Positions 1 to 10,475 of a stretch of DNA of 64,000 nt are shown piece after piece (positions within the stretch are counted from its first letter, which is position 1; each line of letters begins with the position of its first letter). A model generated the notes under the pieces. That model made no database searches. It was given only the letters and a program-made list of their open reading frames with translations, and was not told where the DNA came from. Made by a program: the position numbers and the translations under genes. This DNA comes from Aegilops tauschii subsp. strangulata. Lineage: Eukaryota > Streptophyta > Magnoliopsida > Poales > Poaceae. The DNA is taken from positions 355,196,267-355,260,266 of the forward strand of contig NC_053040.3 in NCBI RefSeq assembly GCF_002575655.3. The letters run 5' to 3'.

Positions 1-115
1 TTAATGCCTTTAAAGAAAGCACTGCCAGGGAGACAACCCGAAAGTTTTAGAGAGTCATTAAATTCTATTGAGTGCTTTTATAAAGTTTAAAAACAAAAAA
101 ATATAGAGGGGAACT
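1..115 (+). mobile_element. Gypsy2 internal fragment left of the Gypsy1 insertion
   Basis: This is AT-rich non-coding sequence that ends where the Gypsy1 LTR begins. Its text (ending tatagaggggaact) resembles the untranslated region downstream of pol in Sabrina-like Triticeae Gypsy elements. It appears to continue at about 17849 (aaaaagaaaagtgaaag) on the far side of Gypsy1. The rest of the element, including its coding part, lies to the left of the window. The join across Gypsy1 is an inference, because the expected duplication of gaact on the right is missing. Confidence 0.55.
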
Positions 116-1013
116 TGTCGGATCAGGGGTTCAGGCAAAACCCTTAAGGTTCGAACTCTGGGGTGCGCGCGAAGTCTTTTCCTCCTACCGATCTACGCCC
201 TAGCTCGCTAAGATCTCGCGGACGAACTCGACGAACTCGCGACACAGAAAGACATGAGATTATACTGGTTCGGGCCACCGATGTAGTGTAATACCCTACT
301 CCAGTGTGGTGGTGGTGGATTGCCTCTTGGGCTGATGATGAACAATACAAGGGGAAGAACAGCCTCCTGAGGTTGAGGTGTTCTTGTGCTCTGCGGACTT
401 TTGTGGTGAGGACTCGATGCACTATGCGATGCCCTCTACCGTGGTGGCTAGTTCTACTTATATAGGCCCTGGTCCTCTCCCCAAATATTGAGCGGGAAGG
501 GAGCCAACAACGGCAGGCAAATTTGAAAGGGGAAAGCTAGTACAAGCTATCCTGACAAAAGTGGTCTTCGCCTGCAAAAGGCCCTGGGGGTGACGCCGCC
601 TTGGGCTCCATGGTGACCTCCGTCCTACTGGCCTGCTGGTCTTGGTCTCGTTGCACCAATATGGAAACCTTTGTCTGATGCCTCGGTACTCCGCGCCTGC
701 GCCTGCTTCCTTAGCACCAAAGAGGAAACAAGGACGCTGCACGCGCTGGCGCCCGCCTGGTGTCGATCCTCATGGCTCACGTCACAGGAGCCTCGCGAGG
801 TTTGCCCCGCCTTGATATCTCCGCTCCTCGTGAGCCTGCCTGGGGAGGCAGCTCCTGAGGTGGTCTTGCATCGTCCGCCTCGCGAGGCTTGGCCCCTCGC
901 GAGGGTCTTGAATGCCTTGTTGATGAAGATGGGCCGTACAGGCCTGCTAGCAATGCCATGCTGCAGGCCGCAGGCAGGCAAGTCTGGGGACCCCCGTTCC
1001 CAGAACGCCGACA
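116..1013 (-). repeat. Gypsy1 left LTR (3' LTR of the minus-strand element)
   Basis: The 898-bp LTR starts tgtcgg and ends ccgaca, a perfect 6-bp terminal inverted repeat. It is followed at once by the complement of a polypurine tract. The second copy is at 16981-17848 and the two differ by scattered substitutions and a deletion of about 22 bp in the right copy. Palindromic CCTCGCGAGG motifs occur near 795, 880 and 900. Confidence 0.9.
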
Positions 1014-1028
1014 GTAGCCCCCGGGCCC
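1014..1028 (-). other. Gypsy1 polypurine tract
   Basis: The plus strand reads gtagcccccgggccc directly after the LTR; its complement is a G-rich purine run ending next to the LTR. This is where plus-strand DNA synthesis starts in LTR elements. It confirms the minus orientation of Gypsy1 and the LTR end at 1013. Confidence 0.8.
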
Positions 1029-1258
1029 AATAAGGCGCGCTCGGGCTTGGCTTCAAGGCGAAGCCAAAGGTCAAGTACGGAGCGCCACAGGCCCCAAAAG
1101 CCTGCGGCCTTGGTCGACGCGTGGCGGTTGATTGGACGTGGGCGTCTTCGCTTCCCCACGCTGCCTCGGCAACTGCTCGACTTGACAAGTCCCTGCGACA
1201 TGCAAGGAAAACCATCATTATCTGTGATCGTGGGGGGCGCTGGTTGGCCTTCTTCCGC

Positions 1259-1265
1259 TATAAAT
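1259..1265 (+). promoter_or_regulatory. TATA box of the antisense frame in Gypsy1
   Basis: The plus strand reads tataaat about 90 bp upstream of the ATG at 1350. A pyrimidine-rich stretch (tcttcttcctcgctcc) lies between them, as in a plant 5' untranslated region. This arrangement suggests that the antisense frame has its own promoter. It is a sequence match only; no transcription evidence is available. Confidence 0.5.
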
Positions 1266-1349
1266 GGGGAGGGGGCGAAGCCCCCGTCGCCCATCTCTTC
1301 CTTGCTCGCTTGCTTCTTCTTCCTCGCTCCATTGCTAGCAGCACCACCA

Positions 1350-2078
1350 ATGGCGCCACGAAGGAAGTTCTCTGCCGCCAAGAAGGGGAAGGCCCCTCGC
1401 GAGGGACCCGGCTCCCCGGCGCCCAAGCGCGGACGCGGCCGTCCGCGCAAGCATGTTGCGACCCCCGCCGCGGCCCACTGTCGTGGCCGCGCCGCGGCAC
1501 GCGGAGGGGGTCGTCCCAGCCATGGCGGTCCAGTTGACGAAGGGAGGTGTGCTATGGCGGCACGGCCTCCCCGTCCGCGCTTCCATTCGGCGGAGGTTTC
1601 GCCAGAGTTCATCGTCTGGTCGGAGAACCCGGCCGGCAACTGGCTCTAGCTTCCACGCTTCTTCGTCAACGAACTGCCGGCCTCTGGTCCAGGCAGGCTC
1701 TGGTTGTAGGCGGATGGTTGCTGCAGCAAGGCCTCTTGGGTCATGGTCGAGACTTCCGCCGCGGGCAATATAGCCCTGGCCCGCGGCTGGCAGACGTTCG
1801 CCCGCGCGCGCGGCCTGGGCCGGCGGTGCACCCTCCACTTCAAGTACGATGGTGGATCGACCCTCTATGTGAGGGTGTTTGGGGAAGATGGTCGCCGCGC
1901 CGGGTGCTTCCCCGAGGAGAACGACGGTGAGGAGGTGGTCGGCCTTGGTGACGGTCGCGACGAGGTTGAGGGCGAGCCCGCCCTCGGTGGCGACCGTGTC
2001 TCGTCCAGCTACGGCGGCTTTTCTTTCGGCAACAGCTCCAGCAATGCTGGCTATGACCAGCCGCCGTGCCCGCTTTGA
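1350..2078 (+). pseudogene. Antisense frame of Gypsy1: AT-hook plus B3-like DNA-binding protein, two stops
   Basis: One reading frame of 242 codons runs opposite to gag-pol, between pol and the 3' LTR. The start context (caccaATGG) is strong. Residues 26-34 read KRGRGRPRK, a textbook AT-hook. Residues 83-177 have the layout of a plant B3 domain: FIVW, LPRFFVNELP, a GR-LWL strand, then ARGWQTFARARGL, TLHFKYDG and LYVRVF near the end. The GW-x-x-F and L-x-F-x-Y-x-G spacing is the key match. The tail is acidic and Gly/Ser-rich. In-frame TAG codons at 1647-1649 (codon 100) and 1707-1709 (codon 120) fall inside the B3 region, so this copy is dead. Tat elements are known to carry antisense extra ORFs. 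A captured host B3 gene is a plausible origin, but that and any function are inference. Confidence 0.65.
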
Positions 2079-2899
2079 AGGCGGCAGCGGGTCATCTCGT
2101 CGCCGCGCCACCTTGAAGCGCGAGGAGGGGTCTGGCTAGGCTCGGGGTGTCGCTAGGGGCCTGCCTCCGCGGATCGCTGCAACGCCGCTTTTGTTTTGCT
2201 CTTTTTCCTGCATAAAAAATGAAACCAGTATGGGCCCAGAGGGGCGTGTATCGAATTGTGGTTCCTTGGTTATTGCACTATGCATGTTGTTCCTGTGCCG
2301 TGTTGCTACTTTGAGCAAAGATAACTTAACCTGGTGCATCCGGGGCGCCCTCTTGCTTACGAGGTGTTTGTTTCCTCGTGTCCATCCTGACCTGGTGGAA
2401 CTGCAAAAATTCGTTAGGAGGTGCGCTAGAAGATTTGCCGTTCACCCAAGCCTTGACCTAGCGCTTTGTATCGCGGTACCCGAGGGGCACGGACTAGGAG
2501 AGATGCGCCAGTTTTTGAGCTCGAACGAGGGTGGCTCGCGAGAAGGCGGAGAGGAGAAAAATGATCGCGAGGGCACCTGCCTAGCCCCCTCGCGAGGTAT
2601 GCGAGAGAGAGAACACGAGCGAACCAGAGCCAGAAAATGCGGTAAGAGGTGAGGGAATCGAATCAGCAAGGAACACCAAAAGCAACCTTCGATTAAGAAA
2701 AAGTGAGCCAACTACGGAAAGCAAATAAAAAGCCGCGTCTGGCACCTAATCTAGTCTTCAAGTCTTCTCACCAGCGCGGAGCTAAGTGCTGCCACTAGGC
2801 GTGGGAGGGAGCCCCAGGGCCTGAGGCCGGCGCTCCTGAGACTCCGGGGCGTGTACAGCCCCACTCATTATTACGTGAGAGTGTCACGGGCGGCGATTC
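2079..2899. other. Gypsy1 3' region without a recognisable gene
   Basis: This stretch separates the antisense frame from the end of integrase. Open frames exist on both strands but show no known domain. The plus strand has cataaaaaatgaaacc near 2210, which could serve as a poly(A) region for the antisense frame. A CCTCGCGAGG palindrome lies near 2590, matching those in the LTR. Confidence 0.6.
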
Positions 2900-2982
2900 T
2901 TCACAGGCACCGGGCCTTCTTCACAGGCTCTGGGCCTTTCTTCACAGGCTCTGGGCCTTGCCTCACAGGCTCTGGGCCTTGC
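2900..2982 (+). repeat. Minisatellite of four 20-21-bp units in Gypsy1
   Basis: Four head-to-tail units of the form ttcacaggctctgggcctt are present with few mismatches: the first has accggg for tctggg and the fourth starts ctcacagg. A fifth, partial unit begins ttcatggg. The array lies just beyond the integrase stop in the 3' untranslated part of Gypsy1. Confidence 0.85.
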
Positions 2983-2983
2983 T

Positions 2984-4276
2984 TCATGGGTATAATTTCC
3001 GGAGATGCTGGATGTTCCAAGCGTTCTGGATGGGTATCCCGTCCTGCGTCTCCAGGCGCGCGGCGCTAGGGCTGGAGACGTGGACGACCCTGAACGGGCC
3101 CTCCCACATGGGTGAAAGCTTGTGCAGCCCTTCCCTGGAGAGGACCCGCCTTAGGACGAGGTCGCCCACCTCGAGCGTCCTGGAGCAGACGTTGCGGCAC
3201 TGGTATCGCGGCAGCGCTTGCTGGTACCTTGCCGCCCTCAGTGCAGCTTCACGACGATGTTCCTCCCCCAGCACGAGATCCATCCCCCACGTGGCATCCT
3301 GCTGCGTTTCATCGAACGCCAGGACCCGTGCGGAGCAATGCTTGATCTCATGAGGAAGGACTGCTTCAGCTCCGTAGACGAGGAAGAATGGGGTCTCGCA
3401 CGTTGGCTTGGTGGCGGTGGTGCGGATGGACCACAGCACGGACTGAAGCTCGTCGTGCCAGCCCCTGCCACAGGCCTCGAGCTTCTTCTTGAAGGTCCTG
3501 GTCTTGAGGCCCCTTAGGACCTCCGCGTTGGCGCGTTCGGCCTGACCATTGCTCCTGGGGTGCGCCACCGAAGCGTAGCAAATCTGCGTTCCAAGGTTAG
3601 CACAGTAGGTTTTGAAGAGGTTACTAGTAAACTGCGAGCCGTTATCTGTGATGATGCGGTTGGGGACCCCGAAGTGGCTCACGAGGCCCTTGATGAACTT
3701 GATAGTAGAGTCGGCTAGGATGGTACGGACGACTTCCACTTCCGCCCACTTGGTGAACTTGTCGATGGCGACGTAGAGGTAGCGGTAGCCCCCTGGCGCT
3801 CGAGGGAACGGGCCCAAGATGTCCAGCCCCCAGACCGCGAATGGCCACGTGAGCGGGATGGTCTGGAGGCCCTGAGCCGGCTGATGAATTTGCTTGGCGT
3901 GGAACTCTCAAGCTTCGCAGGACTTCAACAACTCGGTCGCGTCGTTGAGCGCCGTGGGCTAGTAGAATCCACTGCGGAACACCTTGACGACGAGAGTCCG
4001 TGACGACAAGCGATGCCCGCAGTCCCCACCATGTATGTCAACCAGCAACTCCTTTCCTTGGTCACTGGAGATGCATCGCAGCATAACATCGTTCGGCCGC
4101 TTCCTGTACAACTCACTGTCTTGGATACAGTATGTCGTGGCCTGTCGGGCCACGCGCTCTGCGTCCTCTTCCTTCCCCGGCAGCGTCCCTTGCATCAGGT
4201 ACTCCTTGAATTCCTTGGTCCAGCATTCCTCCTGGGGCTCGAGCCAAGAGCAGGCGAGCTCCTGAGGTCGGGCCAC
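2984..4276 (-). pseudogene. Gypsy1 integrase and its upstream linker
   Basis: Integrase joins element cDNA to host DNA. The minus strand encodes a linker and zinc-binding region (HGGDCGH motif at 4016-4046) broken by in-frame stops near 3960 and 3908. An intact catalytic core and C-terminus follow from 3817: VAIDKFTKWAEVE, ITDNGSQF with the second catalytic Asp, and RSNGQAERANAEV with the catalytic Glu. The C-terminal part has the GDLVLRRV and GPFRVV beta-barrel motifs and ends NIQHLRKLYP. No chromodomain follows, which excludes the chromovirus clade and fits Tat. The first catalytic Asp lies near 3824. Confidence 0.85.
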
Positions 4277-4321
4277 AGGCTGGGGCCCCCAAGCAGGAGG
4301 CTGTGGGAGCTCCTCCCGAGG

Positions 4322-5719
4322 CTAGGCCGTGCTTGAAAGTGGTGGTGTCGCTGATGGCTTGAAGAGCCGTTCCTCAAAGATGCCGGGTCCTTGCGGCTGC
4401 CGCTTGGATGCTCTCCTGGCGATGTCGTCGGCTTCCTTGTTGGTGCCCCGGGGCACGTGCTGCAGCTCCAGGCCCAAGAACTGCTTCTCCATCTTGCGCA
4501 CCTCCGCGAGGTATGCCTCCATATGCTCGTCCTTTGGCTCGTATACTTTGTTGGAGAAGTTGACGAGGAGCTGCGAGTCGCCTCTAACGGCATGGCGCTT
4601 CACCCCCAGAGCTGCCGCGGACTTCAGGCCAGCTATGAGGCCTTCGTATTCTACGATGTTGTTGGAGACCTTCTCGCCATGCTGAAAGCGGAGTTGCACG
4701 GCGTAGTAGATCTTGTCCTGAGTGGGTGAGATGAGCACTGCCCCAGCCCCCGCGCCCTGGTGCGCGAAGGCGCCATCGAAGTACATGACCCAACCGTCCG
4801 GTGCCTCGCTTCCTGGCGAGGTGGATCGGTCTTCACCTTCTTCAAGTGTCGGGGCATCCGTCCATTCCGCCACGAAATCAGCGAGAGCGGCCCCCTTGAT
4901 GACCCTGGTAGTGCTGAACTCCAACTGGAATGCTTGCAGCTCGATGTTCCACTCAGCGACCCTTCCAGCTGAGTTGGGGCTCCTGAGCACCCTCTCCAAT
5001 GGGTAGGCCGAGACGACCTTGATGGGGTGGCCCTGGAAGTAGTGTCGCAGCTTGCGTGAGGCCACCAAGAGCGCGAGCAGGAGCTTCTGAGGCATGGGGT
5101 ATCGTGCCCTCGCGTCCCGCAACACGGTGCTGACAAAGTACACCGGGTGTTCGACAAGGGACGGCACGCTGTTGAGGCTCGGGTCTTGCAGAGATTGGGG
5201 CGTCTCCTGTGGTGGAGGGGCTCCTGAGGTCTGATTGCTTTCGGGAATTTCGGCGACGTTGTCTTGCCGAGCTTGGTCTTCTGGTGCTGAGGCTTTTGTG
5301 GCGCCTTCCTGACCCTGCATTACTTCAGCTATAGCTTGGCGCGGCGCGCCCTTGGCTTGGTGCTCCTCCCAAACCGCCACCAGCGCTGCGCTGGTGGAGT
5401 ACGAGGTGGCGGCAAGGTAGAGCACCAAGGGCTCGAGAGGTCGTGGTGCCACCATCACCGGAAGGCTCGGTCGGCCTCCGGAGTCCACTCGAACGGGCCC
5501 TTCTTCTTCATGAGCTTGAAGAAGGGTAAGGCGCGCTCTCCCAGCTTGGAGATGAAATGCCCCAACGCGGTCACCCGTCCCGCCAGCTTCTGCATCTCTT
5601 TGAGGGTCTGTGGTGGGCTCATGTCCTCTATGGCCTTGATCTTCTCCGGATTCGCCTCGATCCCCCTGTGGGACATGAGGAATCCCAGCTGCTTGCCGGA
5701 AGGGACACCGAACACACAC
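4322..5719 (-). pseudogene. Gypsy1 RT connection, first RNase H remnant and second RNase H
   Basis: The minus strand carries the end of RT (5715-5455: SGKQLGFLMSHRGIEANPEK, LAGRVTALGHF, GPFEWT), then a frameshift near 5455, then one long open frame to 4322. The first RNase H (LEPLVLYLAATSYSTSAALV to ADFVAEWTD, about 5430-4860) is the degenerate copy. A second RNase H starts at about 4797 with WVMYFDGAF and keeps the acidic set: YFDGA, VEYEGL, RGDSQLL and EADDIA. Such a second domain of archaeal/plant type is known from Tat elements, where the retroviral-type copy has lost activity. The cluster is transposon pol, not a host RNase H gene. Confidence 0.8.
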
Positions 5720-6345
5720 TTCTCTGGTTAAGCCGCAAGTTCACTTGGCGCAGGCTCTCGAAGGTCTCCTCCAAGTCTTGAATCAAGGTTCTCGCTCCCA
5801 AGACTTTACCACTATGTCGTCGACATAGGCCTCTGTGTTTCTCCCGAGCTGCCGCCCCAAGGCAATATGCATTAGCCGCTGAAAGGTCGCGCCCGCGTTG
5901 CGCAGCCCGAAGGGCATGCAAGTGTAGCAGTACACCCCACACGGGGTCAGGAAGGTTGTCTTCTCTACGTCTTCCACCGCCATCTTGATCTAGTGATACC
6001 CTGAGAACGCATCCAGGAAGCACAACAGGTCGCACTCGGCGGTGGAGTCGACGATCTGATCGATGCGTGGGAGCGGGAACGGATCTTGGGGGCAGGCTTT
6101 GTTAAGGTTGGTGAAGTCGACACACATCCGTTCCTTCCTGCCTTTCTTCGGCACTACAACGGGGTTTGCCAGCCATGTGGGATACCGAACCTCGCGAATG
6201 GCACCCGCCGCCTCCAGCTTGTGGGTCTCCTAGACGATGAAGGCTTGCTTCTCCGTGGATTGCCGCCTCGCTCGTTGCTTGACAGGGCACATGTTGGGGC
6301 ACACCCTTAAGTGATGCTGAATCACCTCTCTCGGAACCCCCACCA
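5720..6345 (-). pseudogene. Gypsy1 reverse transcriptase core, truncated at its N-terminal side
   Basis: The minus strand encodes the RT fingers and palm: EVRYPTWLANPV, RMCVDFTNLNKACP, LLCFLDAFSGYH, then TPCGVYCYTCMPFGLRNAGATF and the catalytic YVDDIVVKS near 5820. An in-frame TAG at about 5991 lies within the GYHQIKM motif. The upstream end is cut at 6345, where Copia sequence starts with no typical LTR end, so the protease-RT linker has been lost. Minus-strand RT resumes nowhere on the far side of the Copia array, which carries only gag and protease. Confidence 0.85.
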
Positions 6346-7420
6346 GCTGCATTATTTATGAAATCTTGCAGATAGGATGTCGAAACATTGTTTCCTCGAT
6401 GATTTTCTTGAGGAAAGGTTCTATGTGATACAACCAGAAGGTTTTGTCAATCCTGAAAGATGCTAACAAGTATGCAAAGCTCCAGCAATCCTTCTAAGGA
6501 CTGGAGTAAGCATCTCGGAGTTGGAATGTATGCTTTGATGAGATGATCAAAGATTTTGGGTTTATACAAAGTTTATGAGAAACTTGTATTTCCAAAGAAG
6601 TGAGTGGGAGCACTATAAATTTTTTGATGAGTATATGTTGTTAACATATTGTTGATCAGAAAGGATGTAGAATTTCTGGAAAGCATACAGGGTTATTTGA
6701 AAAGTGTTTTTCAATGGAAAACCTGGATTAAGCTACTTGAACATTGAGCATCAAGATCTATAAGGATAGATCAAAAACGCTTAATAGTACTTTCAAATGA
6801 ATACATACCGTGACAAGATTTTGAAGGAGTTCAAAATAGTTCAGCAAAGAAGGAGTTCTTGGCTGTGTTACAAGGTGTGAGTATTGAGTAAGACTCAAGA
6901 CATGACCACGGCAGATGAGAGAGAAAGGACGAAGGTTGTCCCCTATGCTTTAGACGTAGGCTCTACAATATGCTATGCTGTGTGCCGCACTTGAAATGTG
7001 CCTTGCCATGAGTCAGTCAAGGGGTACAAGAGTGATCCAGGAATGGATCACATGACAGCGGTCGAACTTATCCTTAGTAACTAGTGGACTAAGGAATTTT
7101 CTCGATTATGGAGGTGGTAAAAGAGTTCGTCGTAAAGGGTTACGTCGATGCAAACTTTGACACTGATTCGGATGACTCTAAGTAGTAAACCGGATTCGTA
7201 TAGTAGAGCAGTTATTTGGAATAGCTCCAAGTAGCGCGTGGTAGCTGCATCTACAAGATGACATAGATATTTGTAAAGCACACACGGATCTGAAAGGTTC
7301 AGACCCGTTGACTAATAACCTCTCTCACAAGCGAGATATGAACAAACCCCATGGGTGTTGGATTCATTCAATCACATAGTGATGTGAACTAGATTATTGA
7401 CTCTAGTGCAAGTGGGAGAC
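6346..7420 (+). mobile_element. Truncated 3' end of a first Angela-type copy (tandem array)
   Basis: These 1075 bp match 13203-14277 nearly base for base (about 2 percent mismatches counted by eye). They cover the decayed RT/RNase H region and polypurine tract (caagtgggagac, 7409-7420) of the downstream Copia element. They join directly to the LTR at 7421. So the array reads [partial internal]-LTR-internal-LTR, the product expected from a tandem element that has lost its first LTR. Both copies share the same stops, so neither codes for a working RT. Confidence 0.85.
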
Positions 7421-9165
7421 TGTTGGAAATATGCCCTAGAGGCAATAATAAAATGGTTATTATTGTATTTCCTTGTTCATGATAATTGTCTATTGTTCAT
7501 GCTATAATTGTATTAACTGGAAACTGTAATACATGTGTGAATACATAGACCACAACATGTCCCTAGTAAGCCTCTAGTTGACTAGCCCGTTGATCAATAG
7601 ATGGTTATGGTTTCCTGACCATGGACATTGGATGTCATTGATAACGGGATCACATCATTAGGAGAATGATGTGATGGACAAGACCCAATCCTAAGCATAG
7701 CACAAGATCATGTAGTTCGTTTGCTAAGAGCTTTTCTAATGTCAAGTATCGTTTCCTTAGACCATGAGATTGTGCAACTCCCGGATACCGTAGGAATGCT
7801 TTGGGTGTACCAAACGTCACAACGTAACTGGGTGGCTATAAAGGTGCACTATAGGTATCTCCGAAAGTGTCTGTTGGGTTGGCACGAATCGAGACTGGGA
7901 TTTGTCACTCCGTATGACGGAGAGGTATCTCTAGGCCCACTCGGTAATGCATCATCATAATGAGCTCAATGTGACTAAGGAGTTAGCCACGGGATCATGC
8001 ATTACAGAACGAGTAAAGAGACTTGCCGGTAACGAGATTGAACGAGGTATTGGGATACCGACGATCAAATCTCGGGCAAGTAACATACCGATAGACAAAG
8101 GGAATTGTATACGGGATTGATTGAATCCCCGACATCGTGGTTCATCCGATGAGATCATCTTGAACATGTGGGAGCCAATATGGGTATCCAGATCCCGCTA
8201 TTGGTTATTGGCCGGAGAGGTGTCTCGGTCATGTCTGCATGGTTCCCGAACCCGTAGGGTCTACACACTTAAGGTTCGGTGACGCTAGAGTTGTTATGGG
8301 AAATAGTATGTGGTTACCGAAGGTTGTTCAGAGTCCCGGATGAGATCCCGGACATCACGAGGAGTTCCGGAATGGTCTGGCGGTGAAGATCGATATATTG
8401 GACGAAGGGTATTGGAGTCCGGAAGTGTTCCGGGGGTACCAGGCTATGGCCAGCATGACCGAAAGGTGTTTCGGGAGCCCGGGCAAGTGTTGGAGGGCCT
8501 CATGGGCCAAAGGGGAAGGGGAAAACCAGCCCACTAAGGGGTGGTGCGCCCCCCACACCCTTTCCCACGTTACTTGGGGAGGTGGGGCGCCTCCACCTGG
8601 CTTGGGAGGCAAGCCTCCACCTGCTTGGCTTGGGGGGCAAGTCTCCCTAGGATTTTCCCTAGGGAGATCCAATCTGTTTGGCCGCCGCCCCCTAGGGGAA
8701 ACCCTAGGGCGCATCCCCCTCTCCCCTTGCCCCTATATATAGTGGAGGGGTGGGAGGGCAGCCGCACCTCTTCCCTGGCGCAGCCCTCCCTCGTCATACT
8801 CCTCCTCCTCCGTAGTGCTTAGCGAAGCTCTGCCGGAGAACCACGAGCTCCATTGCCACCACGCCGTCGTGCTGCTGGAGTTCTCCCTCAACTTCTCCTC
8901 TCCCCTTGCTGGGTCAAGAAGGAGGAGACGTCCCCGGGCTGTACGTGTGTTGAACGCGGACGCGCCGTCCGTTCGGCGCTAGATCGGATCTTCTGCGATT
9001 TGAATCGCTGCGAGTACGACTCCATCAACCGCGTTCTTGTAACGCTTCCGCTTAGCGATCTTCAAGGGTAGGAAGATGCACTCCCTCTCTCTTGTTGCTA
9101 GCATCTCCTAGATTGATCTTGGTGACACGTAGGAAAATTTTGAATTATTGCTACGTTCCCCAACA
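7421..9165 (+). repeat. Angela1 LTR, middle copy
   Basis: The 1745-bp LTR begins tgttggaaatatgcc and ends gttccccaaca. It is preceded by a polypurine tract and followed by a degenerate primer site. The start matches the Angela/WIS/BARE1 group. I count about 26 substitutions against 14278-16024 (about 1.5 percent). Confidence 0.93.
8733..8742 (+). promoter_or_regulatory. TATA box in the Angela1 LTR
   Basis: The sequence ctatatatag follows a GC-rich stretch and precedes a G-rich segment, the same place as the promoter TATA of BARE1-type LTRs. The second LTR has the same box at 15590-15599. Confidence 0.6.
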
Positions 9166-9166
9166 G

Positions 9167-9183
9167 GGGCATCATGAGCCAGG
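9167..9183 (+). other. Angela1 primer-binding site, degenerate
   Basis: The text gggcatcatgagccagg stands one base after the LTR. It is a mutated form of the initiator-tRNA-Met site (tggcatccgagccagg in Angela2). The changes at the important first bases fit a non-autonomous or ageing copy. Confidence 0.7.
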
Positions 9184-10475
9184 TTTATGCGTAGATTCTA
9201 TGCACGAGTAGAACACAAAGTAGTTGTGGGCGATGATTTGTTCAATTTGCTTGCCGTTACTAGTCTTATCTTTATTTGGCGGCATTGTGGGATGAAGCGG
9301 CCCGGACCGACCTTACACGTACTCTTACGTGAGACAGGTTCCACCGACTGACATGCACTTGATGCATAAGGTGGCTAGCGGGTGTCTGTCTCTCCCACTT
9401 TAGTCGGATCGGATTCGATGAAGAGGGTCCTTATGAAGGGTAAATAGCAATTGGCATATCACCGTTGTGGCTTTTGCGTAGGTAAGAAACGTTCTTGCTA
9501 GAAACCCATAGCAGCCACGTAAAACATGCAACAACAATTAGAGGACGTCTAACTTGTTTTTGCAGGGTATGCTATGTGATGTGATATGGCCAAAAGGATG
9601 TGATGAAGTATATATGTGATGTATGAGATTGATCATGTTCTTGTAATAGGAATCACGACTTGCATGTCGATGAGCATGACAACCGGCAGGAGCCATAGGA
9701 GTTGTCTTAATTTATTGTATGACCTGCGTGTCAATGAAAAACGCCATGTAATTACTTTACTTTATTGCTAACCGTTAGCCATAGTAGTAGAAGTAATAGT
9801 TGGCGAGACAACTTCATGAAGACACGATGATGGAGATCATGATGATGGAGATCATGGTGTCATGCCGGTGACGAAGGTGATCATGCTGCGCCTCGAAGAT
9901 GGAGATCAAAAGGCGCAAGATGATATTGGCCATATCATGTCACTTTATGATTTGCATGTGATGTTTGTCATGTTTACATCTTATTTGCTTAGAACGACGG
10001 TAGCATAAATAAGATGATCCCTCACTAAAATTTCAAGAGATGTGTTCCCCCTAACTGTGCACCGTTGCGAAGGTTCGTTGTTTCGAAGCACCACGTGATG
10101 ATCGGGTGTGATAGATTCTAACGTTCGCATACAATGGGTGTAAGCCAGATTTACACATGCGAAACACTTAGGTTGACTTGACGAGCCTAGCATGTACAGA
10201 CATGGCCTCGGAACACAAGAGACCGAAAGGTCGAACATGAGTCGTATAGTAGATACGATCAACATGGAGATGTTCACCGATGATGACTAGTCCGTCTCAC
10301 GTGATGATCGGACACAGTCTAGTCGATTCGGATCATGTATCACTTAGATGACTAGAGGGATGTCTATCTAAGTGGGAGTTCATTAAATAATTAGATGAAC
10401 TTAATTATCATGAACATAGTCAAAAGGTCTTTGCAAATTATGTCATAGCTTACGCTTTGGTTCTACTGTTTAAGA
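9184..10475 (+). other. Angela1 leader without genes
   Basis: This is the long untranslated leader between primer site and gag that Angela/BARE1 elements have. It contains A/T-rich text and repeated tgatgatggagatcatg runs near 9825-9860 but no gene. The matching leaders of Angela2 (24964-26214) and Angela3 (from 63815) are recognisable on the minus strand. Confidence 0.7.

Noticed and set aside
1350..2078. Interpretation as an ordinary host B3 transcription-factor gene
   Set aside because: It lies inside Gypsy1 between pol and the LTR in the place where Tat elements carry antisense ORFs, and shares the GC-rich style of that element.
4322..4800. Second RNase H as a host RNase H1 gene
   Set aside because: It is continuous with RT upstream and integrase downstream in a Tat arrangement.
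8310..8822. Overlapping Pro/Gly-rich frames in the Angela1 LTR
   Set aside because: They are within LTR sequence, present in both LTR copies with indels that shift the frame, and span the TATA box.
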